Assembly (NCBI GenBank): GCA_023229545.1
Contig: JALNZB010000028.1
Location: 1-43,082, forward strand
Origin: Sulfuritalea sp.
GTDB taxonomy: Bacteria; Pseudomonadota; Gammaproteobacteria; Burkholderiales; Rhodocyclaceae
Direction: 5' to 3'
Length of the DNA: 43,082 nt
Shown piece by piece: positions 6,968 to 14,502 of the stretch; position 1 is the stretch's first letter; every line of letters starts with the position of its first letter. The notes under the pieces were generated by a model. It made no database searches. It saw only the letters and a list, made by a program, of their open reading frames with translations, and was not told where the DNA came from. The position numbers and the translations under genes were made by a program.

Positions 6968-7009
6968 CAATACGAACCTCAACCCGTTGGGTCTTCGCGA
7001 GTCCCATGC

Positions 7010-7075
7010 CCCCAACCCGGCAGTCGAGCGGACCTGCGCGAAAAGCCGCGCAGGCCGCTCACTTCTACGTTGGGC
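7010..7075 (+). repeat. attC site 10 (second arm class)
   Basis: A 66-bp attC with inverse core CCCCAAC and core GTTGGGC (7069-7075). The inner arms are GGACCTGCGCG and CCGCGCAGG with loop AAAAG, and the outer arms GAGCGG and CCGCTC. Confidence 0.88.
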
Positions 7076-7078
7076 GTC

Positions 7079-7543
7079 ATGAGAGTCGCGCTCCCACTTC
7101 TGCTGCTTTTCAGCGTCTCAGCGCATTCCGCTGACTGCGTCACTTATGTTGGCGAAACCGCCCTGACCGGGAAGCTCACTCGCCACACATTTCCAGAGCA
7201 GCCGAATTACGAAAGCATCGAGAAGGGAGACGCCGCGGCAACCTACTTCTTCGTTTCTCCGCACCAACCAATTTGCGTAGCGGAAGGAAAGAACAGCGAC
7301 GGCTTAGAACCAGCCGAACCTGCGGTTGCAGAGATTCAACTTGTGTTCCTTGCGGCAAAACGGTCCTATCGCCAATTACGTCCTTACATTGGAAAGGAAG
7401 TTACTTGCCTCGGTAGCATCTATCACGCACACACTGGGCATCATCACTCGTCGGTGCTTTTGTTTGACGCCAAATGCCGCCCAACCCTTCATTCGAGCGG
7501 ACCTGCGCGAAAAGCCGCGCAGGCCGCTCAATTCAAACGTTAG
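7079..7543 (+). CDS. exported DUF4431-like protein, cassette 11
   Basis: A 154-residue protein with a signal peptide (MRVALPLLLLFSVSAHSA). The mature part includes a segment near residues 116-130 (CLGSIYHAHTGHHHSSVLL). It matches my memory of the DUF4431 family, periplasmic proteins ending in a His-rich AHTGHHH motif. The true domain ends near FDAKC. The remaining 20 or so residues (RPTLHSSGPARKAAQAAQFKR) are encoded by attC 11, and the TAG stop lies inside the core site GTTAGCC. The family call rests on one motif. Confidence 0.65.
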   Translation: MRVALPLLLLFSVSAHSADCVTYVGETALTGKLTRHTFPEQPNYESIEKGDAAATYFFVSPHQPICVAEGKNSDGLEPAEPAVAEIQLVFLAAKRSYRQLRPYIGKEVTCLGSIYHAHTGHHHSSVLLFDAKCRPTLHSSGPARKAAQAAQFKR

Positions 7544-7545
7544 CC
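7479..7545 (+). repeat. attC site 11 (second arm class)
   Basis: A 67-bp attC with inverse core GCCCAAC and core GTTAGCC (7539-7545). It shares the CGGACCTGCGCG and CCGCGCAGG arms with attC 10. The stop codon of cassette 11 lies within the core. Confidence 0.87.
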
Positions 7546-7564
7546 CTTTTCTCAAAGGAACTCT

Positions 7565-7990
7565 ATGAAGACTACATTCTCGCAAGTGCTCGCTCGATTC
7601 AGTGCTTTGAGTCAACTCGCCAACTCTGAGAGCGAATCGATCCACAATCTGATTGTGGGGCCTGACCAACCACTTGACGCATTTTCGCCCGAGGCATTGG
7701 CGCTGTTGCGAGAGCCAGCACCTTGCGCAGCGGCGCTGGCTGCGTTCCTGGCAGCGTTGCCGAACGAATTTGTGTTTGCGCTAACCGCGCTTCTCTACAG
7801 CGGCCGAGATGAAGAAGATGACCCAGTGGACTATTGGAGTGATCTACGGAAAACGATCACAAGCAAAGAGCGCGCTATCGAGTCTCTGACCGAGAAATTC
7901 CCGCGCATGAAGTACATAGAAGCGGCCATCACGAAGCTTCCGTCGTCCATGCTCCTTGATGAAATTCCACAACAAATCGCTTCCCTTTAG
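7565..7990 (+). CDS. hypothetical soluble protein, cassette 12
   Basis: A 141-residue protein preceded by AAAGGA five bases before the ATG. It is Ala/Leu-rich and probably all-helical. The central stretch FALTALLYSGRDEEDDPVDYWSDL loosely recalls DUF3775-type proteins, but I cannot confirm this. No signal peptide or membrane segment. It is the last complete cassette gene before the intron-disrupted attC. Confidence 0.65.
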   Translation: MKTTFSQVLARFSALSQLANSESESIHNLIVGPDQPLDAFSPEALALLREPAPCAAALAAFLAALPNEFVFALTALLYSGRDEEDDPVDYWSDLRKTITSKERAIESLTEKFPRMKYIEAAITKLPSSMLLDEIPQQIASL

Positions 7991-8033
7991 TTGTGCGCGC
8001 AATTGTTCCTCGTGACCAATCACCACTTCACAG

Positions 8034-8114
8034 GGCTAACCCGGCGGTCGACCCCGTTCCCTTCGGTCACTGGACGCTGCGCGATGAAGCCGCGCAGCGC
8101 CGGTCACCTTGAAC
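8034..8114 (+). repeat. attC site 12, interrupted by group II intron
   Basis: A long-type attC with inverse core GGCTAAC, the CCCTTCGGTCACTGG extension and the common inner arms. The right side runs to CACCTTGAAC at 8114. There the expected core GTTRRRY is replaced by GTGTGCGCC, the 5' end of a group II intron. No matching 3' half of the core is visible downstream. Confidence 0.8.
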
Positions 8115-9934
8115 GTGTGCGCCAGGCATGGCGCGTTACTTCGTCGGTGAAAGTCCGATGGCCAGGTTTGCAGAGCCGAAGGCAAGGAGAAGGGCAAGGG
8201 CGTCGCCGCGAGGCGGGGTCTGAAGGAAGCCCAATCCAAAGCTGCGGGACGATGAACAAAAACCGGATATGAGGCGTGATGCATTCGGGACGAGCGGGCA
8301 CGTGACCGCGAAGTCCTCCATCTGCGGTGTAGGGTGCATTTTGTAAATCCGGCGTCTATGCAGTGAAGGTAACGCGTCTTACCCCGGGAGATCTCCCCGG
8401 TGCTTCGGAGTATTGAAGCTGGGCCGCTGGAAACGGCGGCTGAATACCGTGGAGAAGTCAGCAGAGGGCATAGTAGGCGGCGCCCCCGTCGAAGGCCTGA
8501 ACGATGAAAGACGAAGGAACATGACGAAGAGAGACGGGAACGCATCTGACCACCCGAGCAATCGGGCTGCGGCCATGCCGCAGGATGAACTCGTCGCTGG
8601 ATTGTCAGGACAACCCGAGTCGATTCACACCCAAACGCTGTATGCCCAAGTATTTGAGCGGGGCAATCTACAGCGTGCATTGAAGCAAGTGCGCCGGAAC
8701 AAAGGCGCGCCGGGCATCGACGGCATGACGGTCGATAAACTCCCCAAGTACCTTCTCCACCACTGGCTGGAAATTCGCGCGCAACTGGACGCAGGCACGT
8801 ACCGCCCGCAACCGGTGCTGCGCGTTGAAATTCCGAAAGGGGACGGCAAGACGCGCCCCTTGGGCATCCCCACGGTGATGGACCGCTTCATCCAGCAAGC
8901 CATCGCGCAAGTTGTCTCGGCACAATGGGAACCGCATTTTCACCGCCACAGCTACGGATTCCGCCCGCAGCGCTCGGCGCATCAAGCCGTGCGTAAAGTG
9001 CAGGCGAACATCCGGGCGGGACATGGCTGGGTGGTGGATATGGACCTGCAAGCCTTCTTCGACCGGGTTAATCACGACCGGCTGATGGCGCGCCTGAAAA
9101 GTCGCTGCCCGGATGCTGATCTGTTGCGACTGGTCAATCGCTTCCTGAAGGCCGGCGTCAGCGTGGATGGAAGCATCGAATCCACGCCGCTGGGCGTACC
9201 GCAAGGCGGGCCGCTCTCGCCCGTGCTGGCCAACGTGGTGCTGGATGAACTGGATTGGGAACTGGACCGGCGCGGCCACCGCTTCGCCCGCTATGCCGAC
9301 GACTGCAACATCCTCGTCAAAAGCAAACGCGCGGGCAAGCGGGTGATGGCCAGCGTGACACGCTATGTCAGCGACACACTGAGACTCACAGTGAATCAGT
9401 TGAAAAGCGCGGTGGATCGGCCCATGAACCGCAAGTTCCTGGGTTTCACGGTCAGCCGCAACGGGGCGAAGCTGAAGGTGGCCGACAAGGCCATCGAAAA
9501 GCTGAAGGACCGGGTGCGGGAACTGACCCGTCGTACCAGAGGCAACACCATTGGCAAGATCGTTGCGGAGCTGAGAGACACCCTGCTTGGTTGGAAAGCG
9601 TATTTCGGCATCGCCGAGGTGCTGAGTCCTCTGCGCGAGATCGACAAGTGGGTACGACGCAAGTTGCGCTGCTATCTCTGGAAACAATGGGGGCCGACCG
9701 GCTATCGGCAACTGCGCAAGCGCGGCGTTACCGTGCGCGAAGCGTGGAACACCAGCAAGTCGGCGCATGGTCCGTGGCGGCTGTCGAAGACACCGGCATT
9801 GGCGTTCGCGCTAACCCTTAAGGATTGACACGACCCGCAGGGTCGTCTCAATCTGATGTTCATGAAGCCCGGCATCAGAGCGATGCGGGGTTGGCCAGGG
9901 ATATGGGGAATGCCTCGGAGAGAGTAGTCGAGGC
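8115..9934 (+). mobile_element. group II intron (class C, attC-associated type)
   Basis: The element starts with GTGTGCGCC directly after TTGAAC of attC 12. The 406 bp before the reverse transcriptase contain ribozyme-like phrases such as GGTGAAAGTCC (near 8150) and GAAGTCAGCAGAGGGCATAG (8454-8473), typical of bacterial group II introns. After the ORF there are three hairpins: 9830-9846 (ACGACCC-GCA-GGGTCGT), about 9872-9898 (AAGCCC and GCATC facing GATGC and GGGTT, a possible short domain V) and 9912-9934 (GCCTCG facing CGAGGC, possibly domain VI). The domain V candidate is shorter than the usual 34 nt, so the 3' end is uncertain and the intron may be damaged. Confidence 0.7.
8521..9828 (+). 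CDS. ltrA: group II intron reverse transcriptase/maturase
   Basis: A 435-residue protein from the ATG at 8521, supported by AAGGA six bases upstream. Earlier in-frame starts lie in ribozyme sequence. The RT domain spans about residues 45-300, with YGFRPQRSAHQAV, DMDLQAFFDRVNHDRL, GVPQGGPLSPVLANVVLDELD and the catalytic RYADDCNILV. The maturase domain follows (GWKAYFGIAEVLSPLREIDKWVRRKLR). The end (GPWRLSKTPALAFALTLKD) is about ten residues shorter than related proteins as I remember them, which usually finish with YFxxLGLP. No endonuclease domain is seen, as expected for class C. It supports splicing and retromobility of its intron. Confidence 0.88.
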   Translation: MTKRDGNASDHPSNRAAAMPQDELVAGLSGQPESIHTQTLYAQVFERGNLQRALKQVRRNKGAPGIDGMTVDKLPKYLLHHWLEIRAQLDAGTYRPQPVLRVEIPKGDGKTRPLGIPTVMDRFIQQAIAQVVSAQWEPHFHRHSYGFRPQRSAHQAVRKVQANIRAGHGWVVDMDLQAFFDRVNHDRLMARLKSRCPDADLLRLVNRFLKAGVSVDGSIESTPLGVPQGGPLSPVLANVVLDELDWELDRRGHRFARYADDCNILVKSKRAGKRVMASVTRYVSDTLRLTVNQLKSAVDRPMNRKFLGFTVSRNGAKLKVADKAIEKLKDRVRELTRRTRGNTIGKIVAELRDTLLGWKAYFGIAEVLSPLREIDKWVRRKLRCYLWKQWGPTGYRQLRKRGVTVREAWNTSKSAHGPWRLSKTPALAFALTLKD

Positions 9935-10153
9935 GTGGCGCGCAAGAAGAGCACGCCGGAGCAAAGCGTCAAACAAGCCGTCGAAATAGCTGGCGGCGAG
10001 CGGTTGGCGAGGTCAAATCATGGTACTGCCCGAACTTGCCGACGATGCAACAGGCAAGTTCTGAAGTTGGGGAAACACTCCCCCGCGCCCTGCGCAAAAC
10101 ACCGAAGGACGAACACACTGCACGAACGAATCGGAGGCCGGGGCGGCGAAGGC
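9935..10153. other. gap between intron and IS91 remnant
   Basis: No supported gene; a 75-residue forward frame (9935-10162) has no recognisable features. The stretch holds a perfect 9-bp inverted repeat, GAACTTGCC (10032-10040) and GGCAAGTTC (10053-10061), with a 12-nt loop. It could be a subterminal structure of the neighbouring IS91-type element. Confidence 0.5.
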
Positions 10154-11140
10154 CTATCCTGATTCGTCGCCCGCCGCGAACGGCATGCTGGTCACCGCAG
10201 GACGCAACAAGCCTCGACTCCCGAAGGGGCGCGGCAACACCACTGAGCGACAGCGCAAGATCTCGCCGCAGTGCGGACAAGCCCGACTGCGGGACGCTTC
10301 AGTCGGTGCCGGTGTCGGCGCTGCGGCCACGGTAAAGCCCTGCGCCAACTCGATGCGCCCCTTCAACTCCTCGATCGACATCGAGAAACTCGGCGACAGG
10401 AAGCCGAAATAGCGCACCTTCATGAACCCGCGCGGCAAGACGTGCTGCAGAAAGCGGCGCATGAACTCGACTGTCGCGAGCGCCAGCGTGCGCGGACGGG
10501 AACTCCCCACCTTGCGGTAGCGAAACACCACCTGCGCCGCGTCGGCGCGGACGATGCGCCCCTCCGAGATGCCGACCTTGAAGACATAGCGCGACAGATA
10601 CGCCAGGCTCGCTGCGGCATCGCCGACCGCCTGGCAATTGACGTTCCAATCGACCGTCCAGACGCAAGGGTCGATCTCCGCCAACAGGCCGGCGGCGCGC
10701 ATCGCATCGCGGAACTTCGCCCGAAAGATCGGCGACAGCGCCCGCACCGGCAGGAAGAAGCCCGGCAGGTCGGCCCCCAGATGCTTGTCGTCGGCCGCCA
10801 GGGTCTTGATCGCCCCCGCCGACGCCGCGAACAGCGCGCCATAGCCGATGCGCGGATGGCGACGCAGAAATTCGCGCAAACCTGACGGTACGGTAAAGGT
10901 CAGCATGAAGTACGGCGTCGGCAACTGGCGCTCGTGTTGGCGGATAAGCCACGCCTCTGCCTTGCCCTGCTGGCAGACCGGACAGTGGCGGTTGCCGCAG
11001 CAGCGCGCGGCGACGTGCGGCTCGCCGCAGTCCTCACACTGGTACAGGATGGCGCCGCAGGCGGCGCTACGGCAGTCGATGATGGCGTCGATCACGCGCC
11101 GTTGCGCCGCCGGCATCGTGGCGCCGAACTGCCCCAGGTA
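10154..11140 (-). pseudogene. IS91-family transposase, HUH motif deleted
   Basis: The sequence retains the N-terminal zinc-binding region (CEDCGEPHVAARCCGNRHCPVCQ), PYFMLTFTVPSGLR, the two-tyrosine motif AYLSRYVFKV, FRYRKVG, the FLQHVLPRGFMKVRYFGF block and a C-terminal CPHCG. Between LGADLPGFF and LPVRALSPIFR (around 10753-10758) about 40 residues are missing relative to the family, including HPHIHYIVPGG, which contains the catalytic HUH histidines. The frame is preserved across this deletion. The N-terminus is fused to a recombinase remnant (QQYLG joined to QFGATMPAAQRR). Without HUH it cannot nick DNA by the known mechanism. Confidence 0.8.
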
Positions 11141-11742
11141 TTGCTGGATCACGCGCAGGTTGATGCCGCTCTCCAGCATGTGTGTGGCGTAGCAGTGGCG
11201 CAACGTGTGCACCGACACGGCCTTCTTGGTAATCCCCGCACGCTCCTTGGTGGCACGAAATGCGCCTTGCCACGGTGCACATGGACCATCATGCGATCCG
11301 CGTCAATGTCGGAGACCTCCAGGTAGAGCGCCTCCTGCACGCGCAAGCCGCAGGCGTACACGGTGGACAGATAGGCGCGGTTGTGCGGCGTGCGCACGCA
11401 GCCAAGTAACGCCCGCACTTCGTCGCAGCTCAACCCCGCCGGCAGGCGCGATTCGCGTTTGGCGCGCAGGAAGTTGAACAGGTTCCAGTCGCGCTGGAGC
11501 ACCTTGACGAAGTAGAAGCGAATGCCGCAGTAGCAGATGCGCAGCGTGTTGGGCGACCAGTGATCGACGTTGCGCCGATGCAGGAAATACGCTTCAAGCT
11601 CGGCTTCGCCAATCTCCTCGGGCACCTTGCCGTAGAACTCGCAGAGCATGCGTAGCGCCCTGCTGTACGCTTCCTGGGTGCGACCGGCATTGCCGTTGAG
11701 CGCAAGGGCGTTGATTGATTTTTGGTACCAGTCTGTCATCAT
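11131..11742 (-). pseudogene. tyrosine recombinase remnant, frameshifted
   Basis: The start at 11742 follows AGGAG. The N-terminal SAM-like domain is present (RTQEAYSRALRMLCEFYGKV), followed by the catalytic domain with CGLRVQEALYLEV, which contains the first Arg. Near 11252-11262, after VHVHRGKA, a segment is deleted and the frame shifts. The next conserved part, SVHTLRHCYATHMLESGINLRVIQQYLG with the H-x-x-R box, continues in another frame. The expected C-terminal end with the nucleophilic tyrosine is missing because the sequence joins the transposase directly. The companion recombinase is therefore inactive. Confidence 0.8.
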
Positions 11743-11857
11743 GTCGTTCTCCTGCTGTGAATATTCCCTTTGGCTCACAGCAGAATGCAGGGATGAACAG
11801 GGTTTTTCTACACCCTCGGCGGGGATATCACTCATGGCCGACCGGTAGAATGCCGCC

Positions 11858-12886
11858 ATGAAAGTCCTCGGCATCGAATCCTCCTGCGACGAAACCGGCG
11901 TTGCGCTCTACGACACCGAGCGCGGCCTGCTCGGGCATGCGGTGCATACCCAGGTGGCGATGCATGAGGCGTATGGCGGGGTGGTGCCGGAGCTGGCCTC
12001 GCGCGATCACATCCGCCGCCTGATTCCGCTGCTGGAGCGCGTGCTGGCCGAGGCGGCATGCACGCGCCGCGACATCGACGCCATCGCCTACACGGCGGGG
12101 CCGGGGCTGGCGGGAGCCTTGCTGGTCGGCGCCAGTTTCGCCGAGGCGCTGGCCATGGCGCTGGGCATTCCAGCGCTGCCGGTGCATCACCTCGAAGGTC
12201 ATCTGCTCTCGCCGCTGCTGGCGGACGACGCGCCGGTATTTCCCTTCATCGCCCTGCTGGTATCCGGTGGGCATACCCAGTTGATGCGCGTGACGCGGGT
12301 CGGCGACTACCAGTTGCTCGGCGAATCGCTCGACGACGCGGCGGGCGAGGCTTTCGACAAGACGGCCAAGCTGCTCGGGCTGGGCTACCCCGGCGGGCCG
12401 GCGCTGGCGAAGCTGGCGGAAACCGGCAACATTGACCCGAAAACCAGCCGCTACAAGCTGCCGCGGCCGATGCTCCACAGCGGCGATTTGTCGTTTAGCT
12501 TTTCCGGTCTGAAGACGGCGGTGCTGACGGCGGCGCGGGCCAGGGAACTGACCGACGCCGACCGCGCCGATCTGGCGGCCGAATTTCAGGAAGCGGTGAC
12601 CGAAGTGCTGGCGGCGAAGGCGGTGGCGGCGTGTCGCCAGCACCGACTTTCATCGCTGGTGGTGGCCGGCGGCGTCGGCGCCAACCGGCGTCTGCGGCAG
12701 CGGCTGGATCGGGCCATGGCGAAAATCGGCGGCCGGGTGTTCTATCCGGCGCTGGAACTGTGCACCGACAACGGCGCGATGATTGCCTTCGCAGGCAGCC
12801 AGCGTTTGTTGCAGGGCGATGTGCCGGCGGCGACCAAGGGCGCATTCGCCGTGCGACCGCGCTGGCCGCTGGATCGGCTTAACTGA
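11858..12886 (+). CDS. tsaD: tRNA N6-threonylcarbamoyltransferase TsaD
   Basis: A 342-residue protein, normal length for the family. TsaD transfers the threonylcarbamoyl group to A37 of ANN-decoding tRNAs together with TsaB and TsaE in the cytoplasm. The N-terminal ASKHA motif is MKVLGIESSCDETGVALYD. The metal-binding HLEGH has histidines 111 and 115, and LLVSGGHTQL and VVAGGVGANRRLR follow. A copy of the dispersed 24-bp motif (12628-12651, one mismatch in each block) encodes part of RQHRLSSL. The left neighbour is the IS91 remnant, so native upstream sequence may have been lost. Confidence 0.96.
   Translation: MKVLGIESSCDETGVALYDTERGLLGHAVHTQVAMHEAYGGVVPELASRDHIRRLIPLLERVLAEAACTRRDIDAIAYTAGPGLAGALLVGASFAEALAMALGIPALPVHHLEGHLLSPLLADDAPVFPFIALLVSGGHTQLMRVTRVGDYQLLGESLDDAAGEAFDKTAKLLGLGYPGGPALAKLAETGNIDPKTSRYKLPRPMLHSGDLSFSFSGLKTAVLTAARARELTDADRADLAAEFQEAVTEVLAAKAVAACRQHRLSSLVVAGGVGANRRLRQRLDRAMAKIGGRVFYPALELCTDNGAMIAFAGSQRLLQGDVPAATKGAFAVRPRWPLDRLN
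12628..12651 (+). repeat. dispersed 24-bp motif, copy 3 (variant)
   Basis: Matches GCCGT-N6-AGCGCCGACTYTY with two mismatches (GGCGT and AGCACCGAC). It lies inside tsaD in sense direction. Confidence 0.65.
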
Positions 12887-12901
12887 GAGAAAGCCTCGCG
12901 C

Positions 12902-13810
12902 TCAGGCCACGCCGTCGCGCAGCAGCTTGTCGATGTGCTGGACGCGCGCGCTGATCGAGCGCAGCAGTGCAATGCCCAGCGCCGGCTTCGACTTGACCAT
13001 CGCCAGAAAGTCGTTGCGGGCGATCAGCAGCCATGCGCTGTCGGTTTCTGCGGTTGCCGTGGCGGAACGACCGGAACGATCGATCAAGGCCATTTCGCCG
13101 AAAACTCCGCCCGGCTCCACGTGTTCGACGACCAGGCCATCGACCGATATGGCGATGCGGCCCTCGATTACGACGAACATGCAGGCGCCCACCGCGCCCT
13201 GGGTGACCACCGTGGCGCCCGCCGTGGCCGTGGCCGGCAGCGGGTCGCCCAGTTCGCGCTGCAAGTCGGCGAGCATTTTCTTGTCCAGCGTGTTCTTGTG
13301 CGTCAGCGCCTCGACCGTTGTCTTTTTTGCCGCAGCCAGTTTGGCCAGGCTGCGCCGCAGGCGCTGCGCCATGACGCTCATCAGCATCAGCGCAAATTCA
13401 GGCATTTGCTGCATCGACTGGAGGAACTTCTTTTCGTCGAGGGCCAGCACCTTGCAGTTCTTGCGCACGGTGGCCGTGGCGCTGCGCGGAATGTCGGCGA
13501 TGGTCGCCATTTCGCCGAATATCTCGCCGGGCAGGACCAGTTCGAGCGGTTTGCCCTTCAGCGTCAGCGCCACTTCGCCGTCGAGCAGCAGATAAATGCT
13601 GGCGCCCTTGGAGAAGAATCCTCCAGGTTTCTCTTCCTCGACAAAAATCTGCTTGCCGGCCGGAAACTGTTCCAGCGTTCCGGCGACGCGGAAGAACTTA
13701 AGCGCCAGCGCCGGTTCGTAGAGCGAAACCGGCTCGCTTTTTGGGCGGGTGTCGACCGCTGGCTTCTTGGCCGGTTCGGCGGGTGTGCCTGAAAAGTCCA
13801 GATCGTCCAT
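12902..13810 (-). CDS. protein with two cyclic-nucleotide-binding domains
   Basis: A 302-residue soluble protein without a DNA-binding domain. Two cNMP-binding domains are visible, at about residues 40-150 and 180-295. Each has a phosphate-binding-cassette signature: FGEMATIADIPRSATAT and FGEMALIDRSGRSATAT. Between them is a helical segment (LMSVMAQRLRRSLAKL). It resembles regulatory-subunit-like proteins with tandem CAP_ED domains. No effector domain is attached, so it may act by protein contact. It converges with tsaD (15-bp gap). A transporter carrying a third such domain lies 3 kb away. Confidence 0.85.
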   Translation of the reverse strand: MDDLDFSGTPAEPAKKPAVDTRPKSEPVSLYEPALALKFFRVAGTLEQFPAGKQIFVEEEKPGGFFSKGASIYLLLDGEVALTLKGKPLELVLPGEIFGEMATIADIPRSATATVRKNCKVLALDEKKFLQSMQQMPEFALMLMSVMAQRLRRSLAKLAAAKKTTVEALTHKNTLDKKMLADLQRELGDPLPATATAGATVVTQGAVGACMFVVIEGRIAISVDGLVVEHVEPGGVFGEMALIDRSGRSATATAETDSAWLLIARNDFLAMVKSKPALGIALLRSISARVQHIDKLLRDGVA

Positions 13811-13870
13811 GTAAGCGTTTCCTTAACAATCGAGTTTTCGCGCCTTGAGGCGAAGCCGGATTATAAAAGC

Positions 13871-14461
13871 CTAGTTTTTACCGCCGATGCGGCCTTCGCT
13901 GCCGGCCAGCAGCTTGCGGATGTTGCTCTTGTGACGGTAGATCAGCACCGCGCACATAATCGCCACGGTCACGGTGATTTCGACTTTGCCCAGCAGCCAC
14001 CAACTCAGCACGGGCGCCGCTGCTGCCGCCGCCAGCGCGGCCAGCGAGGAGTAGCGCGTGATGGCGGCCACCGCCAGCCAGACGCCGGCCGCGAAGCCCG
14101 CCAGCGTGCCGGAGAAACCCAGCAGCACGCCCAGCGCGGTGGCCACGCCCTTGCCGCCCTTGAAGCCGAGCGTGAAGGGAAACACGTGGCCGAGAAAAGC
14201 CGCCAGACCCGCCGCCGCAATCGCCGTGCCGTCGGCGCCGACTTTCGCCGCGACGAACATGGCGAGCCAGCCCTTGGCGGCATCGCCGAGCAAGGTCAAC
14301 ATGGCCGCCAGCTTGTTGCCGGTGCGCAGCACATTGGTGGCGCCGGGATTGCCCGAGCCGAAACTGCGCGGATCGGCCAGGCGAAAGGCGCGCGAGACGA
14401 CCACGGCGAACGGCACGGAGCCGAGCAGATAGCCAAAGACGGCGGAAACAAGCAGGTTCAT
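13871..14461 (-). CDS. plsY: glycerol-3-phosphate acyltransferase PlsY
   Basis: A 196-residue integral membrane enzyme that moves an acyl group from acyl-phosphate to glycerol-3-phosphate at the first step of phospholipid synthesis. Family motifs are present: RSFGSGNPGATNVLRT (motif 1) and FKGGKGVATALG (motif 2). There are about five membrane segments and the length is normal. It is divergent from folB with only 41 bp between them. A copy of the 24-bp dispersed motif lies in the central loop (AAKVGADGTAIAAAG, antisense to the gene). Confidence 0.95.
   Translation of the reverse strand: MNLLVSAVFGYLLGSVPFAVVVSRAFRLADPRSFGSGNPGATNVLRTGNKLAAMLTLLGDAAKGWLAMFVAAKVGADGTAIAAAGLAAFLGHVFPFTLGFKGGKGVATALGVLLGFSGTLAGFAAGVWLAVAAITRYSSLAALAAAAAAPVLSWWLLGKVEITVTVAIMCAVLIYRHKSNIRKLLAGSEGRIGGKN
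14223..14246 (+). repeat. dispersed 24-bp motif, copy 4
   Basis: GCCGT, spacer GCCGTC, then GGCGCCGACTTTC (one mismatch). It lies within plsY on the strand opposite to the gene. Its core GTCGGCGCCGAC is a perfect palindrome. Confidence 0.75.
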
Positions 14462-14502
14462 TGCGGAATCCCTAGAATGTCCCGCATTGTAAAGGAGGCG
14501 GG

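Larger units (their letters stand above)
10154..11742 (-). mobile_element. degenerate IS91-type element with companion recombinase
   Basis: On the minus strand a tyrosine recombinase (11742 leftward) runs into a Y2-type transposase. This pairing is known from some IS91-family elements. Both genes are damaged by internal deletions, so the element should be immobile by itself. It lies between the end of the integron/intron region and tsaD. Confidence 0.75.

Noticed and set aside
1..8114. Regularly spaced repeats as a CRISPR array
   Set aside because: The repeats are attC sites with conserved core ends, and the intervals contain genes of variable size; no CRISPR spacers.
9935..10162. 75-residue forward frame MARKKSTPEQ...
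   Set aside because: No family features and no clear ribosome-binding site; it overlaps the end of the transposase remnant.
10311..10333. Possible 13th copy of the 24-bp motif in the transposase remnant (minus strand)
   Set aside because: ACCGT-GGCCGC-AGCGCCGAC matches well, but the end is ACC instead of TYTY. I could not separate it from chance and left it out of the count.
11149..11874. Recombinase start upstream at 11874
   Set aside because: This would overlap tsaD. The ATG at 11742 has AGGAG at good spacing and matches family length.
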